The notes under the pieces: model-generated
Database searches by the model: none
The model's input: the letters and a program-made list of their open reading frames with translations, nothing else
What the model was told of the DNA's origin: nothing
Shown here: positions 15,440 through 23,270 of the stretch, one piece after another
Layout of the letters: each line of letters begins with the position of its first letter
Position numbering within the stretch: the first letter of the stretch is position 1
Source: Oerskovia rustica
GTDB lineage: Bacteria > Actinomycetota > Actinomycetes > Actinomycetales > Cellulomonadaceae
Assembly (NCBI RefSeq): GCF_014836555.1
Contig: NZ_JACSQQ010000011.1
Span: 1 to 45,854, forward strand
Length of the DNA: 45,854 bases
Reading direction: 5' to 3'
Program-made: the position numbers and the translations under genes

Positions 15440-15478
15440 TTTTCGCAGACGTTTTCGACACACCCCACTTCCTAGACT
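15440..15478 (+). promoter_or_regulatory. Candidate vanR promoter with TTTTCG repeats
   Basis: TTTTCG occurs at 15440-15445 and 15452-15457, a 12-bp direct repeat of the kind OmpR-family regulators bind. TAGACT (15473-15478) is a plausible -10 for the regulator gene starting at 15533. The repeats also lie within 60 bp of the divergent carboxypeptidase start. Confidence 0.4.
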
Positions 15479-15532
15479 GGCGGGGCGGGCCCGCCGTCGG
15501 AGGGGCCGGGCCGACGAGCGGGTGGAGGATCG

Positions 15533-16207
15533 ATGCGGGTGCTGGTCGTCGAGGACGAACCGTTCCTGGCCGAGGCCGTGCAGACCGGGCTGCGGCGCGA
15601 GGCCGTCGCCGCCGACGTCGCGCTCGACGGGGAGGTGGCTCTCGAGATGCTCGGCCACACCGCGTACGACGTCGTGGTGCTCGACCGGGACCTGCCCGGG
15701 GTGCACGGCGACGACGTCTGCCGGTCGATCGTGGCCCGAGGCCTGCCGACCCGGGTCCTCATGCTCACCGCGGCGGGCACGCTCGACGACAAGACCCGAG
15801 GCTTCGGGATCGGCGCCGACGACTACCTGACCAAACCCTTCCTGCTGCCCGAGCTGATCCTGCGCGTGCGGGCCCTGGGGCGCCGCCCGGCCCCGCTCCC
15901 GCCCGTGCTGGAGGCCGCCGGTGTGCGGCTCGACCCGTTCCGCCGGGAGGTCTACCGGGACGGCGAGCACGTGCGCCTGAGCCGCAAGCAGTTCGCCGTC
16001 CTGGAGGTCCTGCTGGCCGCCGACGGCGGCGTGGTGAGCGCCGAGGACCTGCTCGAACGCGCGTGGGACGCGAACGCCGACCCGTTCACCAACGCCGTGC
16101 GCGTCACGGTCTCGACGCTCCGCAAGCGCCTGGGCGACCCCTGGGTCGTGCACACGGTGCCAGGCGTGGGGTACCGCGTCGGCGCGCCGAGCGGCGAGGC
16201 GTCGTGA
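15533..16207 (+). CDS. vanR: OmpR-type response regulator, VanR-like
   Basis: A 224-residue regulator. Receiver domain: acidic E7/D8, phosphoacceptor D51 in VVVLDRDLPG, LMLTAA and the K in DDYLTKPF. The DNA-binding winged helix has LDPFRREVYRDG, RKQFAVLEVLLAADGGVVSA, WDANADPFTNAVRVTVSTLR and VPGVGYRV. The DRDLPG and DPFTNAVR segments are, from memory, close to actinomycete VanR that controls glycopeptide resistance. ATG 15533 follows GGAGG. It overlaps the kinase gene by four bases (GTGA). Likely targets are the divergent carboxypeptidase and itself. Confidence 0.93.
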   Translation: MRVLVVEDEPFLAEAVQTGLRREAVAADVALDGEVALEMLGHTAYDVVVLDRDLPGVHGDDVCRSIVARGLPTRVLMLTAAGTLDDKTRGFGIGADDYLTKPFLLPELILRVRALGRRPAPLPPVLEAAGVRLDPFRREVYRDGEHVRLSRKQFAVLEVLLAADGGVVSAEDLLERAWDANADPFTNAVRVTVSTLRKRLGDPWVVHTVPGVGYRVGAPSGEAS

Positions 16208-17352
16208 GGTTCCTGCGCCAGACCGCCCGGCTCCGCCTGACGCTGAGCTATGTGGCCTTCCTGCTCGCCGCGGGGTTCGCGATGTCCGTCATCGTGTACG
16301 CCGTCATGCGCTTCGTCCCGAACTACCCGCTCACGGCGGCGAACCCGTCGGACGCCCATCTCTTCATCGCGTCGCGGGGCCAGATCCTGGACTCGCTGAT
16401 CCAGGCCTGCGTCGTGGCGATGGGCGCGCTCGCCGTCGTCGGGACCGTGGGTGGGTGGCTCGTGGCCGGGCGGGTGCTGCGTCCGCTCACGGACCTCAAC
16501 ACCGCCGCGCAGGCTGCGGCGTCGGGCGACCTGTCGCACCGCATCTCGGCCCGGGGCACCAGGCGCGGACGGGACGAGTTCACGGACCTGGCCGACACGT
16601 TCGACACCATGCTCGAACGGCTGGAGCGCGCGTTCGCCGCGCAGCAGCGGTTCGCGGCCAACGCGTCGCACGAGCTGCGGACACCGCTCGCGGTCACCCA
16701 GACCATGCTCGACGTCGCGCGCGAGGACCCCGACGCCGTCGACCTCCCGCGCCTGCTCGAACGCCTCGACGTGACCAACCGACGCGCCACGGACCTCGTC
16801 GCGGCCCTCCTGCAGCTCGCGGCCCTCGACAGGTCGCCGATCGTCCGAGCGCCGTTCGACCTCGACGTCGTCGTCGAGGACGCCGTCGACGACGTCGCGC
16901 GCGAGGCCACCGAGCGCGGCGTCCGCGTCGAGGTGGACGTCGCGCCCGCGGTCGTGCCGGGCGACGAGGTCCTCCTCGCCCGTGTGGTCGACAACCTGCT
17001 GCGCAACGCGATCAGGCACAACCTGCCCCAGGGCGGGTGGGCCCGCATCGCGCTGGTCGACGCGGGGCTCGTCGTCCTGACCGTCGAGAACAGCGGCCGC
17101 GTCCTGACCGACGACGAGCTCAGGATCGCCCTGGAGCCGTTCGCCCGCCAGATCGGCTCCGTCGCGAGGACCCGCGACGACGTGGTGACCGACCGCAGCA
17201 GCAACGGTCTGGGGCTCGCGATCGTCTCCCGCATCGTCGAGCTGCACGGCGGGAGCCTGAGCCTGACGCCCCTTCCCGGCGGGGGAGTGAGCGCGCGGGT
17301 CGTGATCCCTCGCGGGGCGCGTCCGGTCGCCGCGGTCCGCGCCGCTCCCTGA
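16204..17352 (+). CDS. vanS: Sensor histidine kinase, VanS-like
   Basis: A 382-residue membrane kinase. Two transmembrane helices (about 14-36 and 63-88) flank a short extracytoplasmic loop of about 27 residues, then a HAMP domain, the phosphoacceptor H156 in NASHELRTPL, and an ATPase domain with N box NLLRNAIRHN and G box SNGLGLAIVSRIVELHGG. The short loop and RLTLSYVAFLLAAGF resemble VanS of Streptomyces. GTG 16204 overlaps the regulator stop. The signal may be a glycopeptide or cell-wall stress; the sequence cannot tell which. Confidence 0.92.
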   Translation: MRFLRQTARLRLTLSYVAFLLAAGFAMSVIVYAVMRFVPNYPLTAANPSDAHLFIASRGQILDSLIQACVVAMGALAVVGTVGGWLVAGRVLRPLTDLNTAAQAAASGDLSHRISARGTRRGRDEFTDLADTFDTMLERLERAFAAQQRFAANASHELRTPLAVTQTMLDVAREDPDAVDLPRLLERLDVTNRRATDLVAALLQLAALDRSPIVRAPFDLDVVVEDAVDDVAREATERGVRVEVDVAPAVVPGDEVLLARVVDNLLRNAIRHNLPQGGWARIALVDAGLVVLTVENSGRVLTDDELRIALEPFARQIGSVARTRDDVVTDRSSNGLGLAIVSRIVELHGGSLSLTPLPGGGVSARVVIPRGARPVAAVRAAP

Positions 17353-17422
17353 GGCCGCGTGCGGCGGCCGGCAGGCCTGGCGCGCCCCTGCGCGCCGCGG
17401 CCCGTCTTCGTACCCTGGAGGC

Positions 17423-18007
17423 ATGCTGCTCACCCGGCAGACGCTCAGCGGGCTCGAGGACGGCACGGTGTCCCTCGCGTACCGGCGCTGGCTCGCGCCG
17501 CGCGTGCGCGCGGGCGGCCGGATGAGGACGCGGATCGGGGTCGTGGAGGTCACGTCGATCGACCGGGTGGCGGAGGTGGACGGGGTCCCCGTCCTGCCCG
17601 ACGACGACGCGCGCGCCGCAGGGTTCCGCTCGGCCGACGCGGCGCTCGCCTGGGCCGCCGCCAAGGGCGAGGGGGACCTGTACCGGATCGGGCTGCGGCA
17701 CGTGGGGGAGGACCCGCGCGTCGCGCTGCGCCAGGAGGCCGACCTGTCCGCCGAGGAGGTCGAGGCGCTCCGGGAGAAGCTCGCCCGCATGGACCGGGCG
17801 GCGCCCGAGCCGTGGACGAGGGACTACCTCGACCTGATCGTCGCCCGACCCGAGGTCGTGGCTCGCGAGCTCGCGACCTCGATCGGCGTCGAGCGCGACT
17901 ACTTCAAGATCCGGGTCCGGCGGCTCAAGGAGCTCGGTCTCACCGAGAGCCTGCCCGTGGGCTACCGCATCTCGCCGCGTGGGCGGGCGTACCTCGACGC
18001 GACGTAG
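17423..18007 (+). CDS. Hypothetical protein, ASCH-like N-terminus and winged-helix C-terminus
   Basis: A 194-residue soluble protein. Residues 1-65 (LLTRQTLSGLEDGTVSLAYR, then RIGVVEVTSIDRV) look like an ASCH/PUA-type beta-barrel that binds RNA or nucleotides; this is a pattern reading, not a firm match. The C-terminal 70 residues look like a winged helix (VVARELATSIGVERDYFKIR, VRRLKELGLTESL). ATG 17423 lies six bases after TACCCT, so the mRNA is probably leaderless. Only one base separates its stop from that of the convergent gene. Confidence 0.75.
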   Translation: MLLTRQTLSGLEDGTVSLAYRRWLAPRVRAGGRMRTRIGVVEVTSIDRVAEVDGVPVLPDDDARAAGFRSADAALAWAAAKGEGDLYRIGLRHVGEDPRVALRQEADLSAEEVEALREKLARMDRAAPEPWTRDYLDLIVARPEVVARELATSIGVERDYFKIRVRRLKELGLTESLPVGYRISPRGRAYLDAT

Positions 18008-18008
18008 G

Positions 18009-18575
18009 TCAGGCCAGCGGCGCGATGTCCACGCCGGGCAGCCCGTCGATGCTCGTCGCGTTCTTCTTCTGCCAGTACGCGTCGAAGTACTCGGGCTCTC
18101 GCCGGTCGTGCGCCCGGTCCAGGACGTCACGGTCCGCCACGAAGTCCATGAGCGGCACCGAGAACCCGCACGAGTCCGAGACCCGGTCCACCTCGACCAC
18201 GACGATGCCGCGCTGCCCCGACTCGCGCTCCTTGGCGAACAGCGGGCGCAGGTCGTCGAACTCGGGCGTGCGGGCGAGGACGTACCGGCCCCGGCCGTGG
18301 AAGCGCACGATGTTCGGCGGTCCCTCGAAGGCGCAGAACATGACCACGATGCGCCCGTTCTCCTGCAGGTGCGCCGCGACCTCGGCCCCCGAGCCCGTGT
18401 AGTCGAGGTACGCGACCCGGTGCGGGTCGAGCACCACGAAGGTGCCCCCCATGCCCTTGGGTGAGACGTTGACGTGCCCGTCACCCGCGAGCGGGGCCGT
18501 GCCCACGAAGAACACGGGCTGGGACAGCACGAAGCGGGAGAGCCGGGGAGTGATCTCGTCGTGGACGGTCGCCAT
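18009..18575 (-). CDS. Pyridoxamine 5'-phosphate oxidase-fold flavoprotein
   Basis: A 188-residue split-barrel protein of the PNPOx-like superfamily. Supporting parts are FFVGTAPLAGDGHVNVSPKG, VVLDPHRVAYLDYTGSGAE, HLQENGRIVVMFCAFEGPP and RFHGRGRYVLA, the usual strand order around an FMN or F420 site. Most such actinobacterial proteins are reductases or oxidases of unknown substrate. ATG 18575 was chosen because the domain starts right after it; upstream in-frame codons read as low-complexity Arg/Ser. Confidence 0.85.
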   Translation of the reverse strand: MATVHDEITPRLSRFVLSQPVFFVGTAPLAGDGHVNVSPKGMGGTFVVLDPHRVAYLDYTGSGAEVAAHLQENGRIVVMFCAFEGPPNIVRFHGRGRYVLARTPEFDDLRPLFAKERESGQRGIVVVEVDRVSDSCGFSVPLMDFVADRDVLDRAHDRREPEYFDAYWQKKNATSIDGLPGVDIAPLA

Positions 18576-18666
18576 GGCGGCAGTCTGGCACCGAGGCGAG
18601 CGTCGCGAAGGTGCTGTCCACGTCCGAGGTGAGCGGTGCCGTCGGGCCTGCGGAGACCCCGTGCGG

Positions 18667-19650
18667 CTACCAGCGCTGCCGTGCCTCCTCGGCCCAGCCG
18701 ACCAGCCCGTCCAGGTCCACCCACGCGCCCTCGTCCGTGCGCGCATGGCCCGACCACGTGCCGAAGCACTGGTGCGTCTCGCTGCCCACGACGAGCAGCT
18801 CGGTGCGTGCCACCCGCTCGTGGAAGGGCGTGAACACCGCCTCGACCCCGTCGCCCGAGACGTGCCACGGGGCGAGCCAGTCCGCGCGGTCGTACGTCCA
18901 GTCGAGCGTCGCGCCGATCTTGTGGATCCGCCCGTCCACCAGGAGCGCGTTCTCCGTGGCGCCCGTGCCGTCCGTCCACCCGCCGCCGAGCTGGATGCCG
19001 CGGCCGTGCCCGCTGCCCGCGGCCCAGTTCCACGTCATGGCGTAGGGCCATCGGCCGCGACCGTGGTCGAGCACCGCGAACGAGTCGTCGGCGCTGACGT
19101 CGTGCCGTGTGCCGCGCACCGTGAGCGCGCCGTGGACCGGGCGGGCGACGTCCTTGACCGTGTACTGGAACAGCCGGTCGCTCCACGGGACGACGACCCC
19201 CAGCGACTCGTGCCCGGGCGGGAGCGGGACGGTCAGGTCGAGGCTCACGTCGCGCGACGCCGCCCTGATGCGGGTGGACTCGGGGCGCTGCTCGATCACG
19301 ATCGCGAGGTCCTTCGCGCGCGCCCCGACGCGGCCGACGCCGCTGCGCCCCGGCATGAGCACACCCCGCGCAAGAGGCACGACGACGTCGGTCACCGTCT
19401 CCTCGCCCGTCGCCCGGTCCAGGACGTACAGACCGTGGACGCCCGCGTAGTCGATCGAGGACGCGACGATCCCGACCACGTGGGTCGGCGTCGTCACGCC
19501 CCAGTACTCCCAGCGCTTGGTCCGCCCCCACCCGCGCAGGTTCGCGCGGTGCAGCGGGGTGCGCGTCCACCCGACCGCGTCCGGGTTCAGCCGGCCGTCC
19601 GGCAGGCACAGGTCGACCGAGGACGTGATCTCGCGCTCGTGCGTCGTCAT
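18667..19650 (-). CDS. DUF2804-family protein
   Basis: A 327-residue soluble protein of the DUF2804 family, whose function is not known. Its hallmarks are NLRGWGRTKRWEYWGV near residue 37, FAVLDHGRGRWPYAMTWNWA near 190 and GGGWTDGTGATENALLVDG near 226; the beta-rich pattern recalls lipocalin-like hydroxyneurosporene-synthase relatives. ATG 19650 follows a minus-strand TAGCCT (19662-19657) by six bases, so it is probably leaderless. Confidence 0.88.
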   Translation of the reverse strand: MTTHEREITSSVDLCLPDGRLNPDAVGWTRTPLHRANLRGWGRTKRWEYWGVTTPTHVVGIVASSIDYAGVHGLYVLDRATGEETVTDVVVPLARGVLMPGRSGVGRVGARAKDLAIVIEQRPESTRIRAASRDVSLDLTVPLPPGHESLGVVVPWSDRLFQYTVKDVARPVHGALTVRGTRHDVSADDSFAVLDHGRGRWPYAMTWNWAAGSGHGRGIQLGGGWTDGTGATENALLVDGRIHKIGATLDWTYDRADWLAPWHVSGDGVEAVFTPFHERVARTELLVVGSETHQCFGTWSGHARTDEGAWVDLDGLVGWAEEARQRW

Positions 19651-19797
19651 GCGAGGAGGCTACTGGCCGATGGTCGGCCGGAGCGTCGTGCGGACGACAC
19701 CTCGATGTCCTGCGCTCGCAACACGGACGAAACGACAGTGCTTCAGGATCGACACCACGGCCCCGGCAGCGGGGCGGTGACGACCCGAGGAGAGCCC

Positions 19798-20037
19798 ATG
19801 AGCACCCAACGCCCCTACTTCCTCGCCCCGAGCACCCCGCACCGGCGCTCCCGGTCCACGCGGGCGGCCGGCGCACCCGGCATGCCCCGCACCGTCGAGT
19901 CCGGCGACCGCGCAGGCAAGCCCGTGCGCCGCGCCAACCCCGGGGACGAACGGACGATCGACCCCGCGGACCGCAAGCGTCGGGCGCTCGCGGCCCTCGG
20001 AGACCTGACGCGGGGGAACGCGGGGCTTGGCAGCTGA
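19798..20037 (+). CDS. Small basic hypothetical protein
   Basis: A 79-residue Arg/Pro-rich protein with no recognised domain. The start has a strong ribosome site (GAGGAG five bases before ATG 19798). The C-terminus DPADRKRRALAALGDLTRGNAGLGS could form one amphipathic helix; the rest is probably disordered. G/C third-position bias supports coding. The opposite strand is also open here but has no comparable start. Similar basic tails occur in nucleic-acid-binding proteins, but no role can be assigned. Confidence 0.6.
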   Translation: MSTQRPYFLAPSTPHRRSRSTRAAGAPGMPRTVESGDRAGKPVRRANPGDERTIDPADRKRRALAALGDLTRGNAGLGS

Positions 20038-20080
20038 ACCCGCTCGACCACGCCGGCGCTGACGCCGGTGGCTCGGCCGG

Positions 20081-20098
20081 GGTGTCAAGGGCGACACC
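20081..20098. terminator. Short hairpin between convergent genes
   Basis: GGTGTC (20081-20086) and GACACC (20093-20098) form a 6-bp stem with a 6-base loop between the ends of the small gene at 19798 and the methyltransferase gene at 20138. There is no U-tract. Confidence 0.35.
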
Positions 20099-20137
20099 TC
20101 TCCACCCGGCCCGACGGCGGCGCTCCCGTCCGGGCGG

Positions 20138-20899
20138 TCAGCGCGGCTTGCGCGCGTCGACCAGGAAGCGCGTCGTCGTCGCGACGAAAGGCCCCTCGGC
20201 CTCGATCTGCTCGTGCAGCGCGGCGAGCTGCGGGCGGTACTCCTCGACGGTGAACCCCGGGACCATCCACACGACCTTCCGCAGGAAGTAGATCACCGCG
20301 CCGACGTCGAAGAACTCGGTGCGCAGCTCCTCGAACCGCAGGTCGACGACCTCGAGCCCGGCCGCCTCCGCCGCGGCACGGTCGTCGTCGGGGTGGCGGC
20401 CGTTGCGGACCTCCTCGGGCTGCGGGCCCAGGAAGTGCTCGACGAGCTCGAACACGCTGTACGGGCCGACGTGCTGCGCGAAGTACGTACCGCCCGGGGC
20501 GAGGACGCGCGCGATCTCGGACCACCACGACTTCACGGGGTGGCGGCTCACGACGAGGTCGAAGGCCTCGTCCGCGAACGGCAGGGGCGGCTCGTCCGCG
20601 TCGGCGACGACCGCGACGCCGAGCGGGTGCAGGAGCCGAGTGGCCTGGGTGACGTTCGGGGGCCAGCCCTCGGTCGCGACGGTCAGTCGCGGGAACCGAG
20701 GGACCGAGGCGAGGACCTCGCCGCCGCCCGTCTGGAGGTCGAGGGCGGCGCTCGCGGTGGCCATGCGCTCGCCCATCGAGCGGGCGTAGCCCCAGGACGG
20801 ACGTTGCTCGGTCGAGCGGCCGTCGAGCCAGGAGAAGTCCCAGCCGTCGACGGAGACGGAGGCTGCTTCGGAGACGAGGTCGTCGAAGGATCGCTTCAT
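20138..20899 (-). CDS. Class I SAM-dependent methyltransferase
   Basis: A 253-residue cytosolic methyltransferase. Motif I is ALDLQTGGGEVL near residue 52; the acidic end of the second strand follows, then LPFADEAFDLVVSRHPVKSWWSEIARVLAPGGTYFAQHVG as motifs IV-V, with PGG marking the post-V turn. The family resembles rRNA or small-molecule methyltransferases, and the acceptor is unknown. ATG 20899 has AGGA about eight bases upstream. It stands alone, with no operon partner. Confidence 0.87.
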   Translation of the reverse strand: MKRSFDDLVSEAASVSVDGWDFSWLDGRSTEQRPSWGYARSMGERMATASAALDLQTGGGEVLASVPRFPRLTVATEGWPPNVTQATRLLHPLGVAVVADADEPPLPFADEAFDLVVSRHPVKSWWSEIARVLAPGGTYFAQHVGPYSVFELVEHFLGPQPEEVRNGRHPDDDRAAAEAAGLEVVDLRFEELRTEFFDVGAVIYFLRKVVWMVPGFTVEEYRPQLAALHEQIEAEGPFVATTTRFLVDARKPR

Positions 20900-20949
20900 G
20901 CGTTCGATCCTGACAGGCCGGAGCAGGAGGTGGTCAGCTCATTCGGAGG

Positions 20950-21150
20950 TCAGCTGTTGTTGACGATGAGCGCGATCGTGGTGATCACAGCTCCCCAGAA
21001 GGCGATGCCGGCGCCGAGCGCGATGCCCATGCCGTGACCGCCGGAGCTGGAGTGCCCGCGCTGCTCACCGGCACGCACGGCCCACGCGGCGCGCACGGCG
21101 AGCGATACGCCGAGCACCACGAGAACCAGCCCCACCGTAACCCATACCAT
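20950..21150 (-). CDS. Small two-helix membrane protein
   Basis: A 66-residue protein with two predicted transmembrane helices (VWVTVGLVLVVLGVSLAV and GIALGAGIAFWGAVITTIAL) around a hydrophilic Gly/Ser/His-rich loop. No family is recognised. ATG 21150 fits the first helix. The frame stays open upstream to 21312, but that extension is Arg/His-rich and implausible. No strong ribosome site is visible, so the call is moderate. Confidence 0.55.
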   Translation of the reverse strand: MVWVTVGLVLVVLGVSLAVRAAWAVRAGEQRGHSSSGGHGMGIALGAGIAFWGAVITTIALIVNNS

Positions 21151-21324
21151 TGTCCCACTCTGCACATAGGAGGCCGCTGCCCGCAATTCGAAGAACCTCC
21201 TGGTACGTGGTGTTTTATGCCACACAGGGGGCGGGCGTAGAGCAAACCCTAGGTGTCGATCCTGGGAATGCCGACGGTGCTCACTGAGTGGGACGTCACC
21301 CCCTCTATGCATGGGACGTGCGAG

Positions 21325-21545
21325 TCAGTCGTCAAACGCGCACGGTCCCGGCCGGAGCCTGGCCAGAACCCGAGCCACGGGCTCGTCGCGGCCCAGATCG
21401 CCGATGACGAGGGGAGTCCCGACGTCGAGCGCGAGGGTCGAGATCGGAAGGAGTGCGTCCGATCGCCCGCCATCCGAACGCGGTTCGTCACCACCCGCTC
21501 GTAGGGGGTAATGTCTTCCTCGGTGGCGCGAAGTACCCCCTGCAT
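21325..21545 (-). pseudogene. Candidate small gene split by a -1 frameshift
   Basis: Reading from ATG 21545, one frame gives a protein-like ATEEDITPYERVVTNRVRM and GDRTHSF to about 21440. From about 21440 down to the stop at 21325 a different frame gives PISTLALDVGTPLVIGDLG and DEPVARVLARL, with strong G/C third-position bias. Joined, they would make a protein of about 73 residues. The switch needs one base inserted (or two removed) near the CTCCTTCCG stretch, so this is a frameshifted gene, a sequencing or assembly error, or a recoded gene. The rest of 21151-21565 holds nothing else I can support. Confidence 0.35.
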
Positions 21546-21565
21546 CGCGCCACCACCTAACGTTC

Positions 21566-21604
21566 ACGAAGCCCCTGCTCGGCCCCGGCCGGCAGGGGCT
21601 TCGT
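21566..21604. terminator. Strong 13-bp hairpin
   Basis: ACGAAGCCCCTGC (21566-21578) and GCAGGGGCTTCGT (21592-21604) pair perfectly around a 13-base loop that contains GGCC/GGCC. It looks like a factor-independent terminator and could insulate the PAS-ANTAR gene at 21758 from the region to its left, or work on either strand. Confidence 0.55.
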
Positions 21605-21698
21605 CGTTCCCGGACCGGTTCGCTGCGCACGGATCGTGCCCGCTCGACGGGCAGTGCGCCGTCGGGCCGTCCTCGCAGGTGAGGCAACGGATCCGGGC

Positions 21699-21760
21699 TA
21701 GTATCACCGAGGAGTCTGGAAGTAGGCCCGCTCCTTTCCCATGCCCTGGGGGCCTACTTG
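21699..21760 (+). promoter_or_regulatory. PAS-ANTAR promoter and start-codon-sequestering hairpin
   Basis: TAGTAT (21699-21704) is a good -10, predicting a transcript from about 21711. The leader holds AAGTAGGCCC (21720-21729) and its perfect complement GGGCCTACTT (21750-21759) with a 20-base loop. The right arm covers the G-rich ribosome site and the first two bases of the TTG start at 21758. Folding would block initiation, so translation control is likely. Confidence 0.55.
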
Positions 21761-22435
21761 ACCACTTCGTACAACCCGTCTCGCCGATTCGACCCCGAGC
21801 TCGCCGAGGCCCTGCTGCGCGGTGCGCCACAGATCGTCGGCCAGTTCATCCTCGACCTGTCCGACCAGAGCTGGTGGTGGTCCGACGAGCTGTACGCCAT
21901 GCACGGCTTCCGGCCCGGCGAGATCATGCCCACGACCGCGCTCATGCTCGCGCACAAGCACCCCGAGGACCGCGAACGCGTCGAGGACGTCCTGCTCGCC
22001 GCCGTCGCCACGGGCGAACCCTTCAGCTCCGTCCACCGCATCGTCGACGCACAGGGACGGACGCGGACGCTCGGCGTCGTCGGACGCGGACGGCTCGACC
22101 GCCGCACCGGCGAGACCACGCACGTCTCGGGCTACTTCATCGACCTCACGACGACCCAGCGCGAGCTCGCCCAGCGCGAGGCCACGGCCGCGATCCGGGC
22201 GTCGTCCGCGAGCCGCTCCACGATCGAGCAGGCCAAGGGCGCCGTCATGGCGATCTACGGTCTGCCCGCCGACGAGGCGTTCGACCTCATGTGCCACCAC
22301 TCGAGCATCAACAACGAACCCCTGCGCGACCTGTCACGGCGGCTCGTCGCAGAGCTCACCGCCGGCGGGGTCGCAGGTGCGCTGCGTCGGGCAGACCTCG
22401 ACCGGTTCTTCGAAGGGAAGCGGCCGGTGCGGTGA
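21758..22435 (+). CDS. PAS-ANTAR RNA-binding regulator
   Basis: A 225-residue signalling protein. Residues 30-135 form a PAS domain (LSDQSWWWSDELYAMHGF, HPEDRERVEDVLLAAVATG, YFIDLTTTQ), the usual sensor fold. Residues 150-205 form an ANTAR domain: RSTIEQAKGAVMAIYGL, DEAFDLMCHHS and LRDLSRRLV, with the conserved Ala and aromatic positions. ANTAR proteins bind paired RNA hairpins and affect termination or translation. TTG 21758 is the only start in frame that leaves the PAS domain whole. Its own leader folds over this start, so autoregulation is possible. Confidence 0.9.
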   Translation: MTTSYNPSRRFDPELAEALLRGAPQIVGQFILDLSDQSWWWSDELYAMHGFRPGEIMPTTALMLAHKHPEDRERVEDVLLAAVATGEPFSSVHRIVDAQGRTRTLGVVGRGRLDRRTGETTHVSGYFIDLTTTQRELAQREATAAIRASSASRSTIEQAKGAVMAIYGLPADEAFDLMCHHSSINNEPLRDLSRRLVAELTAGGVAGALRRADLDRFFEGKRPVR

Positions 22436-22445
22436 CTCAGGACGG

Positions 22446-22517
22446 TGGGCCCCGTGGGACTCGAACCCACAACCTACGGATTAAAAGTCCGCAGCTCTGC
22501 CATTGAGCTAGAGGCCC
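22446..22517 (-). tRNA. trnK: tRNA-Lys (anticodon UUU)
   Basis: The minus strand folds into a full 72-base cloverleaf: acceptor GGGCCTC paired with GGGGCCC (one G-U), D arm GCTC/GAGC, anticodon stem GCGGA/TCCGT with loop CTTTTAA (anticodon TTT), and T arm GTGGG-TTCGAGT-CCCAC. The discriminator is A; CCA is not encoded (the next bases are CCG). A -10-like TAGACT lies on the minus strand at 22571-22566. Confidence 0.97.
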
Positions 22518-22849
22518 GGGCACCGTGCGCGCGCCTCGTCCGAGGCGGCACCAAGGCCCGCGCAGAGTCTACGCGCCGAGCCCCCGCCCGCGGCGAGGTG
22601 CCCACGGGTGGTGCGCGGCGCCGTCGGGCCTGGTGAGTCCCGGCGGCGCGTCCGCGCGGGGCGCGCACCCTACGTGCCCCGCGGGCGCCTGTCGCGCTCG
22701 ATCCCACTGGGTGAGAGACACGCCGTGAATCGGCCCCCGACCTTGCGATCGGGCCCGATCCTTGTTTGGTTGGAGGCAACCGAAAGGCGCACGCCGAGGG
22801 TTCGTCGCAAGACTGCCCGTGCGTCCCCAGGCAACCGAGAGGAGCTTCC
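22518..22849. other. Intergenic region between tRNA-Lys and hesB-like gene
   Basis: No gene is supported. Visible elements are the candidate tRNA -10 (22571-22566, minus), a perfect 14-bp palindrome GATCGGGCCCGATC at 22747-22760, and a near-duplicated AGGCAACCGAnAGG at 22774-22787 and 22829-22842, the second overlapping the ribosome site of the gene at 22850. Confidence 0.5.
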
Positions 22850-23134
22850 ATGCTCACCCTGACCGACAACGCCCGCGATGCAGTCCAGGACCTCACCACG
22901 CGGGCCGGAGTGCCCGACGGTGGCGGCCTCAGGATCGCCGAGTCGGCGCCGCAGTCCGGCGACTTCGAGCTGGCCCTCGTCCCGAGCCCGCAGCCCGACG
23001 ACACGGTCGTCGAGAGCGGCGACGCGCGAGTCTTCGTCGAGCCGACCACCTCGATCGCGCTCGCGAACCTCACGCTGGACACCGACCCTCGCGCGACCGA
23101 GGGACCTGGGTTCGTCCTCACGCCGCAGGCCTGA
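22850..23134 (+). CDS. HesB/IscA-like protein without cysteines
   Basis: A 94-residue protein with the HesB-like fold order: LTDNARDAVQDLTTRAGV, then GGGLRIAES, FELALVPSPQPDDTVVESGDARVFVEP and LANLTLD. A-type Fe-S carriers use three conserved Cys, and this protein has none at all, so it cannot carry a cluster in the usual way. Similar Cys-free forms are annotated in actinobacteria as Fe-S assembly or adhesin-like proteins without proof. ATG 22850 follows GAGAGGAG at five bases. Confidence 0.85.
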   Translation: MLTLTDNARDAVQDLTTRAGVPDGGGLRIAESAPQSGDFELALVPSPQPDDTVVESGDARVFVEPTTSIALANLTLDTDPRATEGPGFVLTPQA

Positions 23135-23270
23135 CCGGCCCGCACCACCTGCGGGGCCTGACAGCCCGCACCACGTCTCGACCGGCTGCGCGGCCCGCCC
23201 GTCCCGGGAGCCGACCCCCTCCTCCTCGGAAGGTTCCCGGCCCGGCCAGGGCTACGCACCCGATCACCCC

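Noticed and set aside
14672-17352. A complete vancomycin-resistance cluster
   Set aside because: No vanH, vanA-type ligase or vanX gene is present in the window; only regulator, kinase and carboxypeptidase are seen.
17120-19876. A 918-residue minus-strand reading frame
   Set aside because: It crosses four better-supported genes on both strands and reads as Arg/Pro/Ser-rich shadow sequence.
21440-21449. A 10-base match to the TruSeq adapter start (AGATCGGAAG)
   Set aside because: The sequence that follows does not continue as either TruSeq adapter and lies inside an uninterrupted contig, so it is a chance match.
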